Source: Onthophagus taurus (taxonomy: Eukaryota > Arthropoda > Insecta > Coleoptera > Scarabaeidae). Taken from it: a stretch of 64,000 bases of DNA. The stretch is taken from positions 21,335,501 through 21,399,500 of the forward strand of contig NC_091971.1 of the NCBI RefSeq assembly GCF_036711975.1, read 5' to 3'. This document shows positions 19,935 to 30,656 of the stretch, piece after piece. Under the pieces are notes generated by a model. The model saw only the letters and a list, made by a program, of their open reading frames with translations. It was not told the origin of the DNA and did no database searches. A program made the position numbers and the translations under genes. Within the stretch, counting starts at the first letter, position 1. Each line of letters begins with the position of its first letter.

Positions 19935-21150
19935 TTGTATTTTTCTGAAGACAGTTGTAGTTCTCTTCTTCTACAGGACGACTAACATTGTCAATAAGCT
20001 GATCTTATAACCCAAAATTCCATCTTAAGTTCGAATCTATGGTCCACACATTTCCGAATGGATTTATTAATTTATTATTAATTTCGGGTTTTCAACAATT
20101 TCGTTAAGGATTATTAATAGATCTTTATTTCTATAGAACACTTCAGAATTCACTACTACTTCTTTCTTTGTATTTTTTTTTAGTAGTGACTAAAATTTAC
20201 CATGGTATTTACCATGCCTTGGTTTTTTTTAATAATCATCCTCCAATAATTTCCTAATGCAAAGTTTCAAATAGCTTGTAAATTTTCTTATAGTCACTTC
20301 GAAGCCAAATACACGGCCAAATATTTTCTGCAAGCAAATACTAATGGATCTTCACACTGTATGTTATCAATCACAAATATTTTTTAGCACTTTATTTAAC
20401 CAAAATATCAGCATAAGTAGAATATAACAATTTTTATTTTGTGTTTAGTCCATACACAAAAATGTGAATCTTTTGTAATAGTAGCCAATTTGCGTAAATT
20501 CTGAACCTTCAGGAAATCGAAACAGTATATTATCGAATTTGGTTCGCATTGATTCATCAACATTTTAAATTGTTTAGCTTTAAGTTTATCAACTTTTAGG
20601 TCTAGTAGAAGATCAGTCGTTAGTGGACTGAGAATAAAATTAAAGTTTATAGAAAGAACTATGTGCAATTACCCATCTTTCTTTTTATTATTATTCTCGT
20701 AGCTCTTACAAGTAATTTCAGGTGGCGATCGGCATTTCATTTCTTGTTTTGGCAGTGGCCAACCCTATGTTTGCGTGTTTACGTTTTTTAGTTTAGTTCA
20801 AGATCTATCTAATCCTGTGATTTTTGCTCTCAGTTGCTTTCGTTGTCTTCTATTGTTTGCTTTTATATTTACTTAGTTCCATAATATACCCGTCTAATTA
20901 AGTTTTGTTTCCTCTTCTCTATAATACAATATTCAAGGGATTGTCTTGTTATATTGTTTCATGCTTTTCGTTGTGTATGCCCGATTCATTGTTATTTTTG
21001 TTGTTTAATTTCGTAATAATTCCTCATTAGTTAGTTTGGGTAGCCAAAATATTCGGAGTATTAATAATTAAAAATTTTGTATATAAAACTACTAAACTTT
21101 ATGGAATTTTGTTGAAAATTTGCAGTTTTATACCTTTTTTTATATAATAA
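19935..21150. other. no recognisable gene
   Basis: AT-rich spacer. An 86-codon minus frame at 20408-20668 has no recognisable motif. Confidence 0.4.
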
Positions 21151-21152
21151 TA

Positions 21153-21548
21153 TAATAGTATATTATTCAACAAGCGTATAATGGCGGCTGTTACCCACGA
21201 AGAAGAAGTTGCAACACGAGCGAGCGAAGCGAGCGAGTGTTGTAATCTGAGTGGGTAACATCCATTATACGCAAGTTGAATACTATACTTTATCTACAAC
21301 TATTTAATTTTGAAAAAAAAATCAAAAAAACGAAAAAAAAATAAACTTGATAGACATTTCAGACATAACCTCAATATAAGAAAGCTGTCATTTCTGTTAA
21401 TATTTTATTTTTTGATTAGTAGGCAGTGTCAGAAGTGTGGAATAATGGCCTCATTATTCAACACTTTGTCTGTCATGGGTAATGAGTGTCATTACCCGTC
21501 AAAAATCAATTGTATAACGAATAGATAATTCAATAGTTGTAGATAAAA
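21153..21548. repeat. 396-bp dispersed repeat, copy 2
   Basis: Near-identical to 13351-13746. Its right edge lies about 40 bp beyond the poly(A) signal of cuticle-like gene A. The two copies have unrelated flanks, so the shared block defines the mobile unit, and the near-identity implies recent movement or conversion. Confidence 0.85.
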
Positions 21549-21585
21549 ATAAAAATAAGACACATTTTTGTTTGGTTTTTGTTAT

Positions 21586-21591
21586 TTTATT
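21586..21591 (-). terminator. poly(A) signal of cuticle-like gene A
   Basis: AATAAA on the minus strand, about 20 bp after the stop codon of the 21611-22008 gene. The paralogue has AATAAA at the same spacing (24332-24337). Confidence 0.7.
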
Positions 21592-21610
21592 GCTTAAGAC
21601 TTAAGAGAAA

Positions 21611-22008
21611 TTAAAATGTTCCTGGTGCTGGGGCGGTATTGATATGTTGGCTGGAAGCGAATGGACCTTCTGGTAATGGAGCAACATGTAAGGATCCACG
21701 AGTAGCAGCAACGTATCTAGAAATATCATCTTGTTACAACCCTCTATATTAAAATTCCTCTGTAAACTTACCCAGATGGAGCAACAGAAACAGCAGGTGC
21801 TACAACTGGAGCCACATTATAGGCATATGGGTAACTATATGGTGTTGAATAAGCTAATGGAGCAGCATAATGAGTGCTGTAAGCCAAAGGAGCTAATCCT
21901 GCAGAGGCTACGGCCAATACGGCAACCAAGGCAATGATTACACACTGAAATCATATTTTTCATGATTTATTTAATTTAAATTAAAAATTAAAATTTTCTT
22001 ACCTTCAT
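21611..22008 (-). CDS. small secreted Ala/Pro/Tyr-rich protein, cuticle-like (gene A)
   Basis: Three coding exons on the minus strand: 22008-22003 (ATG AAG), 21944-21772 and 21716-21611. All borders are GT/AG and the joins keep frame, giving 94 residues. The first exon carries only two codons and exon 2 continues the signal peptide (MKCVIIALVAVLAVASAG). The mature part is low-complexity (LAPLAYSTHYAAPLAYSTP, YPYAYNVAPVVAPAVSVAP). The C-terminus YVAATRGSLHVAPLPEGPF, then ASSQHINTAPAPGTF, is conserved in the paralogue. Composition, size and exon pattern fit secreted structural proteins of insect cuticle, but no chitin-binding R&R motif is present. Expression is presumably from the TATA promoter just upstream. 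Confidence 0.85.
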
Positions 22009-22050
22009 GGTTTAAGTTGGATTGTTTTATATTTGCAAGTTGAGACAACT

Positions 22051-22083
22051 CTGATAAAATGATCAGTTTAGACCGTTTATATA
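22051..22083 (-). promoter_or_regulatory. core promoter of gene A: TATA box and initiator
   Basis: TATATAAA on the minus strand (22083-22076) lies about 28 bp upstream of TTATCAGAGTTG, with the TCAG initiator at 22054-22051. The same arrangement, including TTGTCCTAT just upstream and GTTGTCTCAACTTG just downstream, is kept at gene B. This supports function. Confidence 0.75.
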
Positions 22084-22099
22084 CTCCGATAGGACAAAG

Positions 22100-22400
22100 A
22101 TCGATAACTTAAAAAAAATTGGAAAAAAATATGTTTACCTTGACAATAAATGTGGGTCTTTGTTTTTAGGTTGGGTGCGGTAAAAAATCACTTAAATATT
22201 AAAAAAATAATCTAAACTATTTAGATAGAATATTGTTCAATTAATTGTTTTTAGGGCATTTATTTATCCTAAATTAATTTTGTAATCTTAATCTCACCAA
22301 TAAGTGAGACTTTGTTCTTCAGTATAGTATTTTCGATTTATTTGATCTTTAAGGTCAAAATGTATAATAATAATAAGCAACTGTGTACCATACGAAGACA
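22100..22400. other. upstream region of gene A
   Basis: AT-rich sequence upstream of the gene A promoter. The first about 70 bp (GATCGAT..., ATGTTTACCTTGACAATAA) also recurs upstream of gene B, so some conserved regulatory sequence may lie here. Confidence 0.4.
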
Positions 22401-23090
22401 CGGTGTAAAGACGCAGAAAACAAAGACTCTTTAATATCATCACGGCATAACATGGTTTATCGACCAAAAAATAGAATCAGTTGATGTCGATGATTTTGTA
22501 AAGAATGCTGTAAGTCGAGAAATATATTATTACCACCAGAAATGTAGTACAGGTTTATCATACATTTATTTTTATAATGTGCCTGTTACGAGCACCCTTC
22601 TTAAAGATTACGTGACGATGGGATGTTTAAGTTTTCTCCAATGAATCTGTAACGGCTACCATCAACCATAGGATTTACTTACCACGAAATGATCAACGAA
22701 AAGGTTTGCTGGTACAGTCTCGTGTTATGAGGCTCATTAAAAGCAATATTTTTGTGAAAACATCTCGAAAATAATATGGAGGAAAGACAGTTTATCTTGA
22801 CGAAACTTACATTTTTTTAAGATCTCCACTGAAAAGCTGGCATGATGCAATCTAAAGTTTGTTAAAAAAATCATTGCTGAAAGAAGAAGGTAAGCCTAGA
22901 AAAAAAGAGTTTTAATTGCAATTTGTATAATTTATAAAGGGCGCAGATTTGTTATTTTCTTCAACGTCAAAATCAGCAGATTGCCACGATTACCACTAAT
23001 GAACTAAATTAGATACGCCAAGTTTAATAATTGTGGACAATGAATCTTATCACGTAAGGCTAAAGGAAAAAGCCTAGCTTAGTATGGCTA
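22400..23090 (+). pseudogene. degraded Tc1/mariner-like DDE transposase
   Basis: At 22790-22850 the plus strand gives VYLDETYIFLRSPLKSWHDA, the first catalytic Asp block. KKRVLIAICIIYKGRRFVIF follows near 22905-22960. At 23025-23075 it reads IIVDNESYHVRLKEKA, like the second Asp block (IIVDNASYHS) of insect DDE_3 transposases. Frames shift repeatedly and the rest is decayed. No inverted ends were recognised. Confidence 0.65.
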
Positions 23091-23099
23091 AGGGTTGAA

Positions 23100-24300
23100 T
23101 ATTTATAAACATAAAATATTACTTACCTTACAAACATGATAAAAACCGAATTATATACACTCGCCAAAAATCATCTAACAAAAAAGTTTATGAACTTTGT
23201 GACCACAAAGTAAGTCGATTACGGCCATCTCCTTTTCAATTCAATCCCAGATCGGGTCTGATTGTGAGTGAATAATAAATCACATTGTAATAAACTTATT
23301 GGCATAGATGTATAGAATGAAGAAAACATCTTATTGTAAGCTGAGGCCCTTTGTTATAATTATTATATATATTTCTCGGCAAGTTACACACATGAGATTA
23401 TTTTCAAAAGGCAGGAAGTTCAGAAATTCTATTTATAAAGTAAAGATCGCTCTAGATTCTTCAAACTTCGAAATTTATCCAAGGATTTCAACTGAAGTAA
23501 CCATAATTCAAGGTTAACTCTTTTACTACAAATTCGAAGACCTCAGAGGCTGAAAAGAAATGCACAGATCTATAAGCGTCATGACTTTCATCTTCAGTAT
23601 TCATAGAGTAACACAAACTTAGTGGTTTATTGCTAATTATATAAATTTTAAATAGGTAGTTAATTCACATGTACGGAAAGGTAAAGAAGTCTTTGCAGGC
23701 GTGACAATGTTACGAGTGTAACTTCACAATATTTGATTATTTATTGATATCAGTAGTTTTGAACTCTTTTCAGTTTATTGCCATAATCTTTTTTTCTTCA
23801 GAGAAAATTATCTTTTTCATACTTGCTTTTTTGGTTATTCTGGTGTAAATATGTCATACAAAAATTTCTATAAACAGAATATTTCTTTTTAATCGTTCGT
23901 CGTATTCAAGATAACTTAAAACTTTGTATTGTAATAAACAACGCTTTGGATGATTCAATTTATCATTATTGTTATTTTATTTATAGCCGAATCTCATGGA
24001 AATTCTTTTAGACATAAATCATTAGAAGTGATACATAACTCTTGAAAACCAAGTCTACTTTGTACGGAGAAGATTCGTTTACGACACTATTCTTCAAAGC
24101 GTTTTAATTATTAAAATAATATTTATGTCGTGTAAACTTTTTAATACCCAACCTTACCTTAAATATTTTAATTAAAATAATTAATCAAATTGTAGTTTTT
24201 ACTGGTTTTAGATTTATTATTGTTTTAATTATCAAAAACTGGTCGATCATGGATTAAATAAACCCTTATGCTTTAATTAAATATTTTAGATAAATTCAAT
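23100..24300. other. spacer between the two cuticle-like genes
   Basis: AT-rich and without recognisable coding motif. A 69-codon frame at 23308-23517 is not convincing. Confidence 0.4.
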
Positions 24301-24331
24301 AATAAAACAATTTTCTTTTGGTTTTTGCGAT

Positions 24332-24337
24332 TTTATT
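24332..24337 (-). terminator. poly(A) signal of cuticle-like gene B
   Basis: AATAAA on the minus strand, 20 bp after the stop codon. Confidence 0.7.
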
Positions 24338-24356
24338 AATTAAGATTTAAAACAAA

Positions 24357-24768
24357 TTAGAATGTTCCTGGAGCTGGGGCAGTGTTGATATGTTGGCTGG
24401 AAGCAAATGGACCCTCTGGCAATGGAGCAACGTGTAAAGATCCACGAGTAGCAGCAACGTATCTAGAAATATCATCTTGTTACAACCCTCTACATTAAAA
24501 TTTCTCGGTAAACTTACCCAGATGGAGCAACAGCTACAGCAGGAGCTACAACTGGAGCTACATTATAGGCATATGGGTAAGCATATGGAGTTGAATAAGC
24601 TAATGGGGCAGCATAGTGAGTACTATAAGCCAATGGGGCTAATCCTGCAGAGGCTACGGCCAAAACGGCAACCAAGGCAATGATTACACACTGAAAGAAA
24701 AAAATTATTTAAAAAGAAATTCATTAATTTAATTTAATGTTATGAATTAAAAAAGATCTTACCTTCAT
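24357..24768 (-). CDS. small secreted Ala/Pro/Tyr-rich protein, cuticle-like (gene B)
   Basis: Same structure as gene A: exons 24768-24763, 24690-24518 and 24462-24357, of identical lengths (6, 173 and 106 nt), encoding 94 residues. The protein differs from gene A at only a few positions in the low-complexity core: Ser to Ala in the STPYxYPYAY stretch and in the VAPAVxVAP stretch. The signal peptide and the C-terminal YVAATRGSLHVAPLPEG block are the same. Introns and flanks are more diverged than the exons, indicating a tandem duplication under purifying selection or gene conversion. A secreted cuticle-type role is inferred from composition. Confidence 0.85.
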
Positions 24769-24811
24769 TGTTTTAAATTGGGTTGTTTTGAATATACAAG
24801 TTGAGACAACT

Positions 24812-24844
24812 CTGATAAAATGGATTGTTGAGATGGTTTATATA
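24812..24844 (-). promoter_or_regulatory. core promoter of gene B: TATA box and initiator
   Basis: TATATAAA (24844-24837) is about 27 bp upstream of TTATCAGAGTTG with TCAG at 24815-24812. This matches gene A in sequence and spacing. Confidence 0.75.
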
Positions 24845-24919
24845 CTCAGATAGGACAAAGATCGATACATTAAAAAAATAATAAAAAAGATATGTTTACC
24901 TTGACAATAACCATGTGGG

Positions 24920-26190
24920 TCTTGTTTTTAGACTGGGCGCGGTCAACGTGTTTTCATTTCGATACCTTTTCCTTGTTAATAAAATAACAAAATTAATGAG
25001 ATTAAATCAAAATTAAAAAAATCAGGAAGTTTTGTATGATATTAATTTTCACAACTCTAGACGAATTTTAAATGAAATTTATTTTTTTTATTTTTAAGAT
25101 TTTATTTTTACTTCTATGGTATTGCTAATTTTAAATTATTTAAAAATTGAATTCATAAAAGGCACTGAACTTGAACAAAACTACTTTTGATATCTTGTAG
25201 CACTTTTAAAAATATCTTATTTAACTTCTGGTGCAATAAGTTGAAGTGAATTTAAATTTTAAATAAAGTTTTTAAACATTTTTTTCTCTTACTCAATAAA
25301 TAGATATATATTTTTTGTCTGTTATTGTTTGTATATAATATATTTTAACATATATTTTTGTTATTGTTTTTGTTGATAGAAAAAGCTTGTATGACAAGGT
25401 TAAATGTACGTATTGATAAATATCTTATTCGCAAAATATGTCTGGTTGATAGTTCTAATGAAGTCTGAGATATTCACTAACGTATTCTAAAAATGTAAGC
25501 TTTTCAGTAAATAACACTATAAAGCCTGAAAGCTATCTAATTTTAGGCCATTTCCCCATTCCCTTTTTGAGCGTCATTTATAGACTGGTCTTTTAATATT
25601 TTCATAGATATGGTAAAGATTTTCTGGTTTCAGTCCAAATTTTGCGAATAACTTTTAAAATTTTTCTATGTGTACATCATTAAAACCCGTTACAGCCATA
25701 AAAATCATTTGTGGAATATACATATATCCTAACTACATTATTTAAGGACTCATTGACATTTTAAGTTCTGCCTTTCAAACATTTTTCCAATAACTCTGTC
25801 TTAGATATATTGGTGAAGGTAGGTTTGATTAAAATCATCGTGTTTTCAGGCAAATGAAGATATTCATTGACTTACTTAGCAGCCATGGGAGGGTCGTTAT
25901 CGCCAACATCTATATAGAGTTGTTTGAAGAAGTGAATTTAAAAACCTGCACTTAGAAACACGGCATATAATTGATTCAGGATATCCTAAGTCATTTAAAC
26001 AGGCAGCATCCAATGATAAAATTCAATGGAGGGAGAAAAGGACAATCAAGTCCTTTTCCGATCATCCCTCGATGTATCAGTATCCAGGACCAACAATGGA
26101 CAGCGAAGAAACTAGGGTAAGTAATTAACCTGTGTGCTTCATCTGTTTTCCTTTTGTTTAAGATATACTAGGCGACTTAAAAAGGACGCC
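24920..26190. other. no recognisable gene
   Basis: AT-rich DNA upstream of gene B, running into a degraded retroelement. No motif seen before about 26195. Confidence 0.4.
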
Positions 26191-26194
26191 ATCG

Positions 26195-26640
26195 AGGTGA
26201 GACATGGGTTAGTCAGCTATGGACGCATTGCCAATAGCAAAGGACTGTCTTTCTCCGTTAAATGGGCCAGGAGTAAACAGACTCTTGCACAAGTATGGGA
26301 AATAATCTGTAGGGCAAACTGGATGGAAACTGGAACTTTAATTGTCGTATCAAGAAGCCTGTCCTCAACAAAATGCAGTATGTCGACCACGGTTGGACCA
26401 TTTGCAATGTTCTGAAAATTATGTCCATACTTCTTGGTCAACAAGGAACATGCATAAAGGAATACGAAAGGGACATCGTATTAGGAAAACCAGAGCAATC
26501 AGCAATCGCAGAACATTGCCACATTGTCACACAGCACGATACCATAACATAGATTTAGATAAGACGAAACTACTTGCAAGGAGCAGCCACAAATACCCGA
26601 GGTTGACTAGAGAGGCCATAGGATTTTACTGGACTTGATG
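26195..26640 (+). pseudogene. GIY-YIG nuclease fragment of a Penelope-like element
   Basis: One frame gives AKDCLSPLNGPGVNRLLHKY, GK, a stop, then SVGQTGWKLEL at 26235-26345. This resembles PGVYxIPCxxGKxYVGQTGRxLE, the GIY-YIG active site. After frameshifts come LGQQGTCIKEYERDIVLGKP, EQSAIAEHCHIV (26435-26530) and KLLARSSHKYPRLTREAI (26560-26620), as in the C-terminal part of such proteins. No RT part remains. Confidence 0.6.
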
Positions 26641-27125
26641 GAAGATTCCCCCACTCTACACCAAACGCGCCATTTAGCGAATAGTAATTAGTTAATTAAT
26701 TAGTTACTAGAAACATATATAGAGTCAAAACATATTTCAGCCGACGCACGACATATCCCGGAAATATCTAGTTTTATTTCGCTATCAGTTGTATAATAGA
26801 CATACTAATAAACAAACCTGTTTTACTTTAATCTATAAATGCCCAAAGCTTTGGGGTTAAAAGGACATCAAATGACTTTAAGAAGATAGTTCAAACCCCG
26901 GATTTTCTATTCTTAGTTTTATTTCTTACTTTAAGTGTTTTTTATTATACATAAATATCAAAAACATTCACACATTTTCTTTTGTATTGTGCAAGGAAAC
27001 AAATTCTACAGAGATTGAGGTATACTCTTGGTCTGCTGTATTTAACAGGTTCACAACATGAACGATGATACTGTCCAGTATTATAGCGAGGATGAACTCT
27101 CTTGTGCATCGTTTTCTTATAACTG
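26641..27125. other. no recognisable gene
   Basis: Tail of the degraded retroelement, then AT-rich DNA. No motif seen. Confidence 0.35.
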
Positions 27126-27129
27126 ACAA

Positions 27130-27530
27130 GTCGTGATTCCATGCTCATAGCATTAGTTTCCTTTATTCCTCCGTAACTGGCGGTCTAGTTGGGTCTAGTG
27201 CCTTTTGAGGTGGGCTTTGAAGCGAGTTGGTGTTATCTCCTTTATCTGGCCCAACCACGTAGTTCACGATCTTTCTCTTCTTCTGCCTACTACTTTTCCT
27301 TCGACTATTAATTTTTCGAGGTTATCACCATTTCTGCTGATTATACGCCCAAAATATTATGGAATTCATCGCCGGCAAATAGTAGATATGTTGTAAATAC
27401 TCTTTCAGTATAGATATGTTAGTACGTCTGTCTGTCCACGGAATACGCAGTGTTAGAACAAAATGTTGAAATATTGTCTCACTTTTATTTAGGTTTGAAA
27501 CACTGTTGTTATTGTAGTCACTCGTCAATG
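27130..27530 (-). pseudogene. LINE RT C-terminal remnant
   Basis: The minus strand reads TLRIPWTDRRTNISILKEY near 27460-27400. It continues IIFWAYNQQ/RNGDNLEKLIVEGKVVGRRR and TTWLGQIKEITPTRF (27350-27220). This is the conserved C-terminal stretch (RRTNxSIL...GHIxRRxxxNLEKxIVEGKVxGxRxRGR...W) of insect LINE polyproteins. The rest of the element is absent. Confidence 0.7.
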
Positions 27531-28222
27531 ACTGGCGCTTTAGTGTTCTTCATGTCATTATTTAGTTCGCCGATTCATAAAGTCGTCCCTTGCGTAGTGT
27601 CTTTTCTCTTTAGTCCTTAGTTGTCATAGTCATTAGTTTTCAAAGTCTTTTCAGTTCTAATTGTGTATATCTACAGTGATAGTTCTTTACAATAAACTTT
27701 ACTTTACGGCCTTTCTTGCATTTAAATGACAACCCCAATAGGTTATAAATCCAGGACAACGCGACGGAACTAAAGTGTTGTGATGTGATAGTGTTGTGAG
27801 TTCGACGAGTCTACGAATAGTCGTGATGTGAGAAGTGCCAACGTGTCTGTGAACAGTGGTGACGTGTAGAAGTATTAGTCAAGTGCCATTCCTTCCTGGA
27901 TATCATCAGTGTTACTTCCTGGATAGCAGTGTCGCTTCTTGGGTATTTGTTGTTAGTGAAATGAACGGAGACAGCTGTATGTAGTGTTGTCTGGATGATT
28001 CCATAAGTGGTGGTCATTTCGCGAAGCTTGTGTAACCAAGCAGAAACCATCTCTCTAGTGACTCAATCGTACAACATATATCAAAGATAGAGTATATCAC
28101 CGCCCTGGTGAGCTGTCATATAAAAGATTCTAAGCACACTACCAAGTAAATACAAAACTTTTAGATAAGCTTGGTTGTCTGCAGACGCAGCAAAACAAAC
28201 TCTTTGAAATTTATCGTCAAGG

Positions 28223-28432
28223 TTGATTGATGAAGAAGCCAGTCTTAACGCAACAGAAACTACACAACACACCTTAGCTGCAGCCTCTAATAAGAAACTA
28301 GAAAAGAAGTTTGATAAAAAGAAAATTACTTGTTACAATTGTAAAGAACAAGGCCGTTTTGCCAAACATTGCAAAAACAAAGTAGTAAAGCAAGCAATTC
28401 CAAAAACTTTGGAGCTTTCAGTTCAGTTGTAG
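28223..28432 (+). pseudogene. copia gag zinc-knuckle fragment
   Basis: The frame carries KITCYNCKEQGRFAKHCKNK, a CCHC knuckle (C-x2-C-x4-H expected). Here the spacing reads C-YN-C-KEQGRFAK-HC, so the conserved His is displaced by a substitution (GRFAKHC against G-H-xxxxC). A Lys-rich linker precedes it. Further upstream (27750-28220) is a deletion-scarred gag region. Confidence 0.6.
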
Positions 28433-28564
28433 ATCTAAAATTGCCAGACGAGGAGATGTGAATTCTAGACAGTGGCTAAAGTAATTGAAAACGGTGCAGT
28501 AAAAGACGTTGCGAACAGAATTACTACAAACGAACAGGTTCAAGATTTCTTATAGAAAAAGGGA

Positions 28565-28960
28565 ATGGAGGTTGACACATGTTCACCTTATGGTCTTGAA
28601 CAAAATGGTAAAGCGGAGAGAGAACATAGAACAATAGTAGAAAGTGCTTCTTCTATGATTTATAAAAAAGATTTGCCGACTTTCCTGTGGGCAGAAGCTG
28701 TGAATACAAAACACGAGGTAAATGAGCCAACAGAAGAAGAAAACGTTTTAGTAGTCATAATAGATGAAGATAAAAAGCCTCGAGATGGCTCGAAGAGCCA
28801 TGACTTCGAGATAAACTTAGTAGAAGATACTCCACAAAGTTACGATGATGTGGTCAAACCAGACGATGCTGTAATGTAGAAGAAAGCTATACAGCAAGAT
28901 CTAGATGCTTTAGAACTAAATAAAACGTGGGAGATGAGCCCAACCCCGATGAATAAGAAA
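28565..28960 (+). pseudogene. copia integrase to RT junction fragment
   Basis: CSPYGLEQNGKAEREHRTIV, then ESASSMIYKKDLPTFLWAEA, is the catalytic-Glu end of a copia integrase (YTPEQNGVAERxNRTI). An acidic linker follows (EDTPQSYDDVVKPDDAVM). After one stop comes KKAIQQDLDALELNKTWEM, which is the usual start of copia RT. The catalytic Asp residues of integrase and most of RT are deleted. Confidence 0.75.
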
Positions 28961-29064
28961 ACGGTGGATCGAAGAAGGTAAAGTGTCGACGTGATAGTTC
29001 TTTATAATAAACTTTACTTTACTTCAGGGCTTTTGTTGCAATTAAATATTAACCCCAATACGCA

Positions 29065-29760
29065 GCATTCGACCTAACAACACATCTCGAAAGCCTCAAT
29101 TATTTTTCAATGGCTTCTTTGAGAGTCCAGGATTCTTCACTGTATTGGAAGATCTTTAAAATATTCCAAAGAAAATTATTAAGTGTCATTAAATCGGGGA
29201 ATCTCGGACACCACCTACAGAACCATTTGTCTGGAAATCTGCGGTCTAGGTACTGAATCACAATATCACTAATTAGCAGTAATGATTAATCTAGGACAAA
29301 TAACAATTATTGAACACAAGTAATGCTTGGCACATCGTATAAATTTAGCATTTGCAGCCGTTTTACTTAAAGTTTAAGAAAACAAGATATTGATGAAGAA
29401 TATGACGACGACACTTTTTCTTATATCTATGTCAAAGTTTGCTCTTTGACACAGATATTTCAGTAGCTGTAAAAGGGAACAACAGATGACAAAGATATAT
29501 TTTCTCAACGTTTGTCTAAAACTGCATTTCTTTGGTTTGATCAATTCGATGACCATCCATGACTTATTGCAAACCAGTAACAACCGTACCTACTAACCTA
29601 CCGTACCGTAGAAGAATTTTACTTACGAATTTACACTAAAATTCGATCATATCATCTAATTGTGATTTATATAAGTTTATTTTTATAAACTTAAAGACGA
29701 TCTTTAAATATAAAAAATGCAGTGGTTTCAGTTAATTTTGTACACAGATTTAAATTATTT
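29065..29760. other. no recognisable gene
   Basis: Sequence downstream of the LRRC43-like gene. There is a small imperfect hairpin around 29425-29455 (TCAAAGTTTGC/TTTGACA). No coding motif. Confidence 0.4.
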
Positions 29761-29765
29761 AATTT

Positions 29766-29771
29766 TTTATT
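29766..29771 (-). terminator. poly(A) signal of the LRRC43-like gene
   Basis: AATAAA on the minus strand 28 bp beyond the stop codon at 29801-29799. Confidence 0.65.
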
Positions 29772-29798
29772 AAATACAATAATATACAATAACAAAGT

Positions 29799-30656
29799 TT
29801 AACATCTTCTTAAACCAAAACCAACTTGACACGTAATAGTTTTAGGAAATCCTATCGGTGGAATTTCATCAATTTTGCTTATTTTTAGTCTACTACTTGG
29901 TGGTGGGACATCTTCAGGCTTTATTTCATCATCCACTTTATCTGCACCTTTCCCTTTTTTATCTGGTTTTTCCTTTTTCGGCTCTTTTTCTTTACCTTTC
30001 CCACCTTTTGCTTGATAATTTAATGCTTTTAAAGACCCTTCAACCGGGATCGCAACTGGATCAACATGAGGATGGTTGGTCCAATAAAAATCAACGGAAT
30101 CATCACTCCAATTGACCGGATGGAGGTCGCAAAAGAAATTACCGATCGTAATCCGTTTTAAAACTGTTTCTGTGGGTTCTTTTTTAATGATTGGAGTTTC
30201 TATAACTTTTTCACTTGGGTTGTCATCTTTACCTTTCTTATCTTTTTTATTTTTCTTATCTTTTTTACCTTTCTTCTCTTTTTTAGGTTTTTGTGGTGGT
30301 TGAATTTGTTGGTAAATAATTTTAATGTTAATCTTACTTCGGAAACAATCTCTAATTGCTTTTAAATCATCTTCTGGTGATTCTATTGTTAATTCCGGAA
30401 ATTCAATCATTTTATTGTATGTTTGTCTTTCAGTTTTGAAATTTGGGTTATTCTTTATTTCTTTTTCATTCGGTGCATCATAAACACTGGGTTCTTTTCC
30501 CTTTTTTCCTTTTTTTTCTTTTTTCTTTTTCTCACCTTTTTTCGATTTTTTATCTGTTGGTTCTCCTTCATCTATTTCTTCAACATTATCGGGAATATTT
30601 AGTTCTTCGAGTAAAGGAAGATTTATTTCGATATGAAAAAAATGTTGGATTCCTTT
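29799..30656 (-). CDS. LRRC43: LRRC43-like exon 5 (terminal)
   Basis: Acceptor TTTTATTAG, then AAAGG. 285 codons and stop. It contains three Lys-rich low-complexity blocks (GEKKKKEKKGKKGKE, KKDKKNKKDKKGKDD and a third near residue 555), with conserved-looking stretches between (VLKRITIGNFFCDLHPVNW, DFYWTNHPHVDPVAIPVEG). Confidence 0.88.
   Translation of the reverse strand, partial: KGIQHFFHIEINLPLLEELNIPDNVEEIDEGEPTDKKSKKGEKKKKEKKGKKGKEPSVYDAPNEKEIKNNPNFKTERQTYNKMIEFPELTIESPEDDLKAIRDCFRSKINIKIIYQQIQPPQKPKKEKKGKKDKKNKKDKKGKDDNPSEKVIETPIIKKEPTETVLKRITIGNFFCDLHPVNWSDDSVDFYWTNHPHVDPVAIPVEGSLKALNYQAKGGKGKEKEPKKEKPDKKGKGADKVDDEIKPEDVPPPSSRLKISKIDEIPPIGFPKTITCQVGFGLRRC

Larger units (their letters stand above)
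27677..29060 (+). mobile_element. internally deleted copia-type LTR retrotransposon
   Basis: 27677-27740 and 28991-29060 share GTGATAGTTCTTTA, AATAAACTTTACTTTAC and an end AACCCCAATA. They are remnants of the two LTRs. The sequence right after the first (GGTTATAAATCCAG, 27741 on) resembles the tRNA-iMet-derived primer site of copia elements. Internal coding is heavily deleted but keeps gag and integrase pieces and the start of RT. The 5' boundary of the first LTR is not clear and could lie near 27529. Confidence 0.7.

Noticed and set aside
30112..30303. Hydrophobic plus-strand open frames opposite LRRC43-like exon 5 (also 29858-30115 and 30443-30685)
   Set aside because: They are the complement of Lys-rich codons (AAA/AAG gives Phe/Leu runs); the minus-strand exon explains them.
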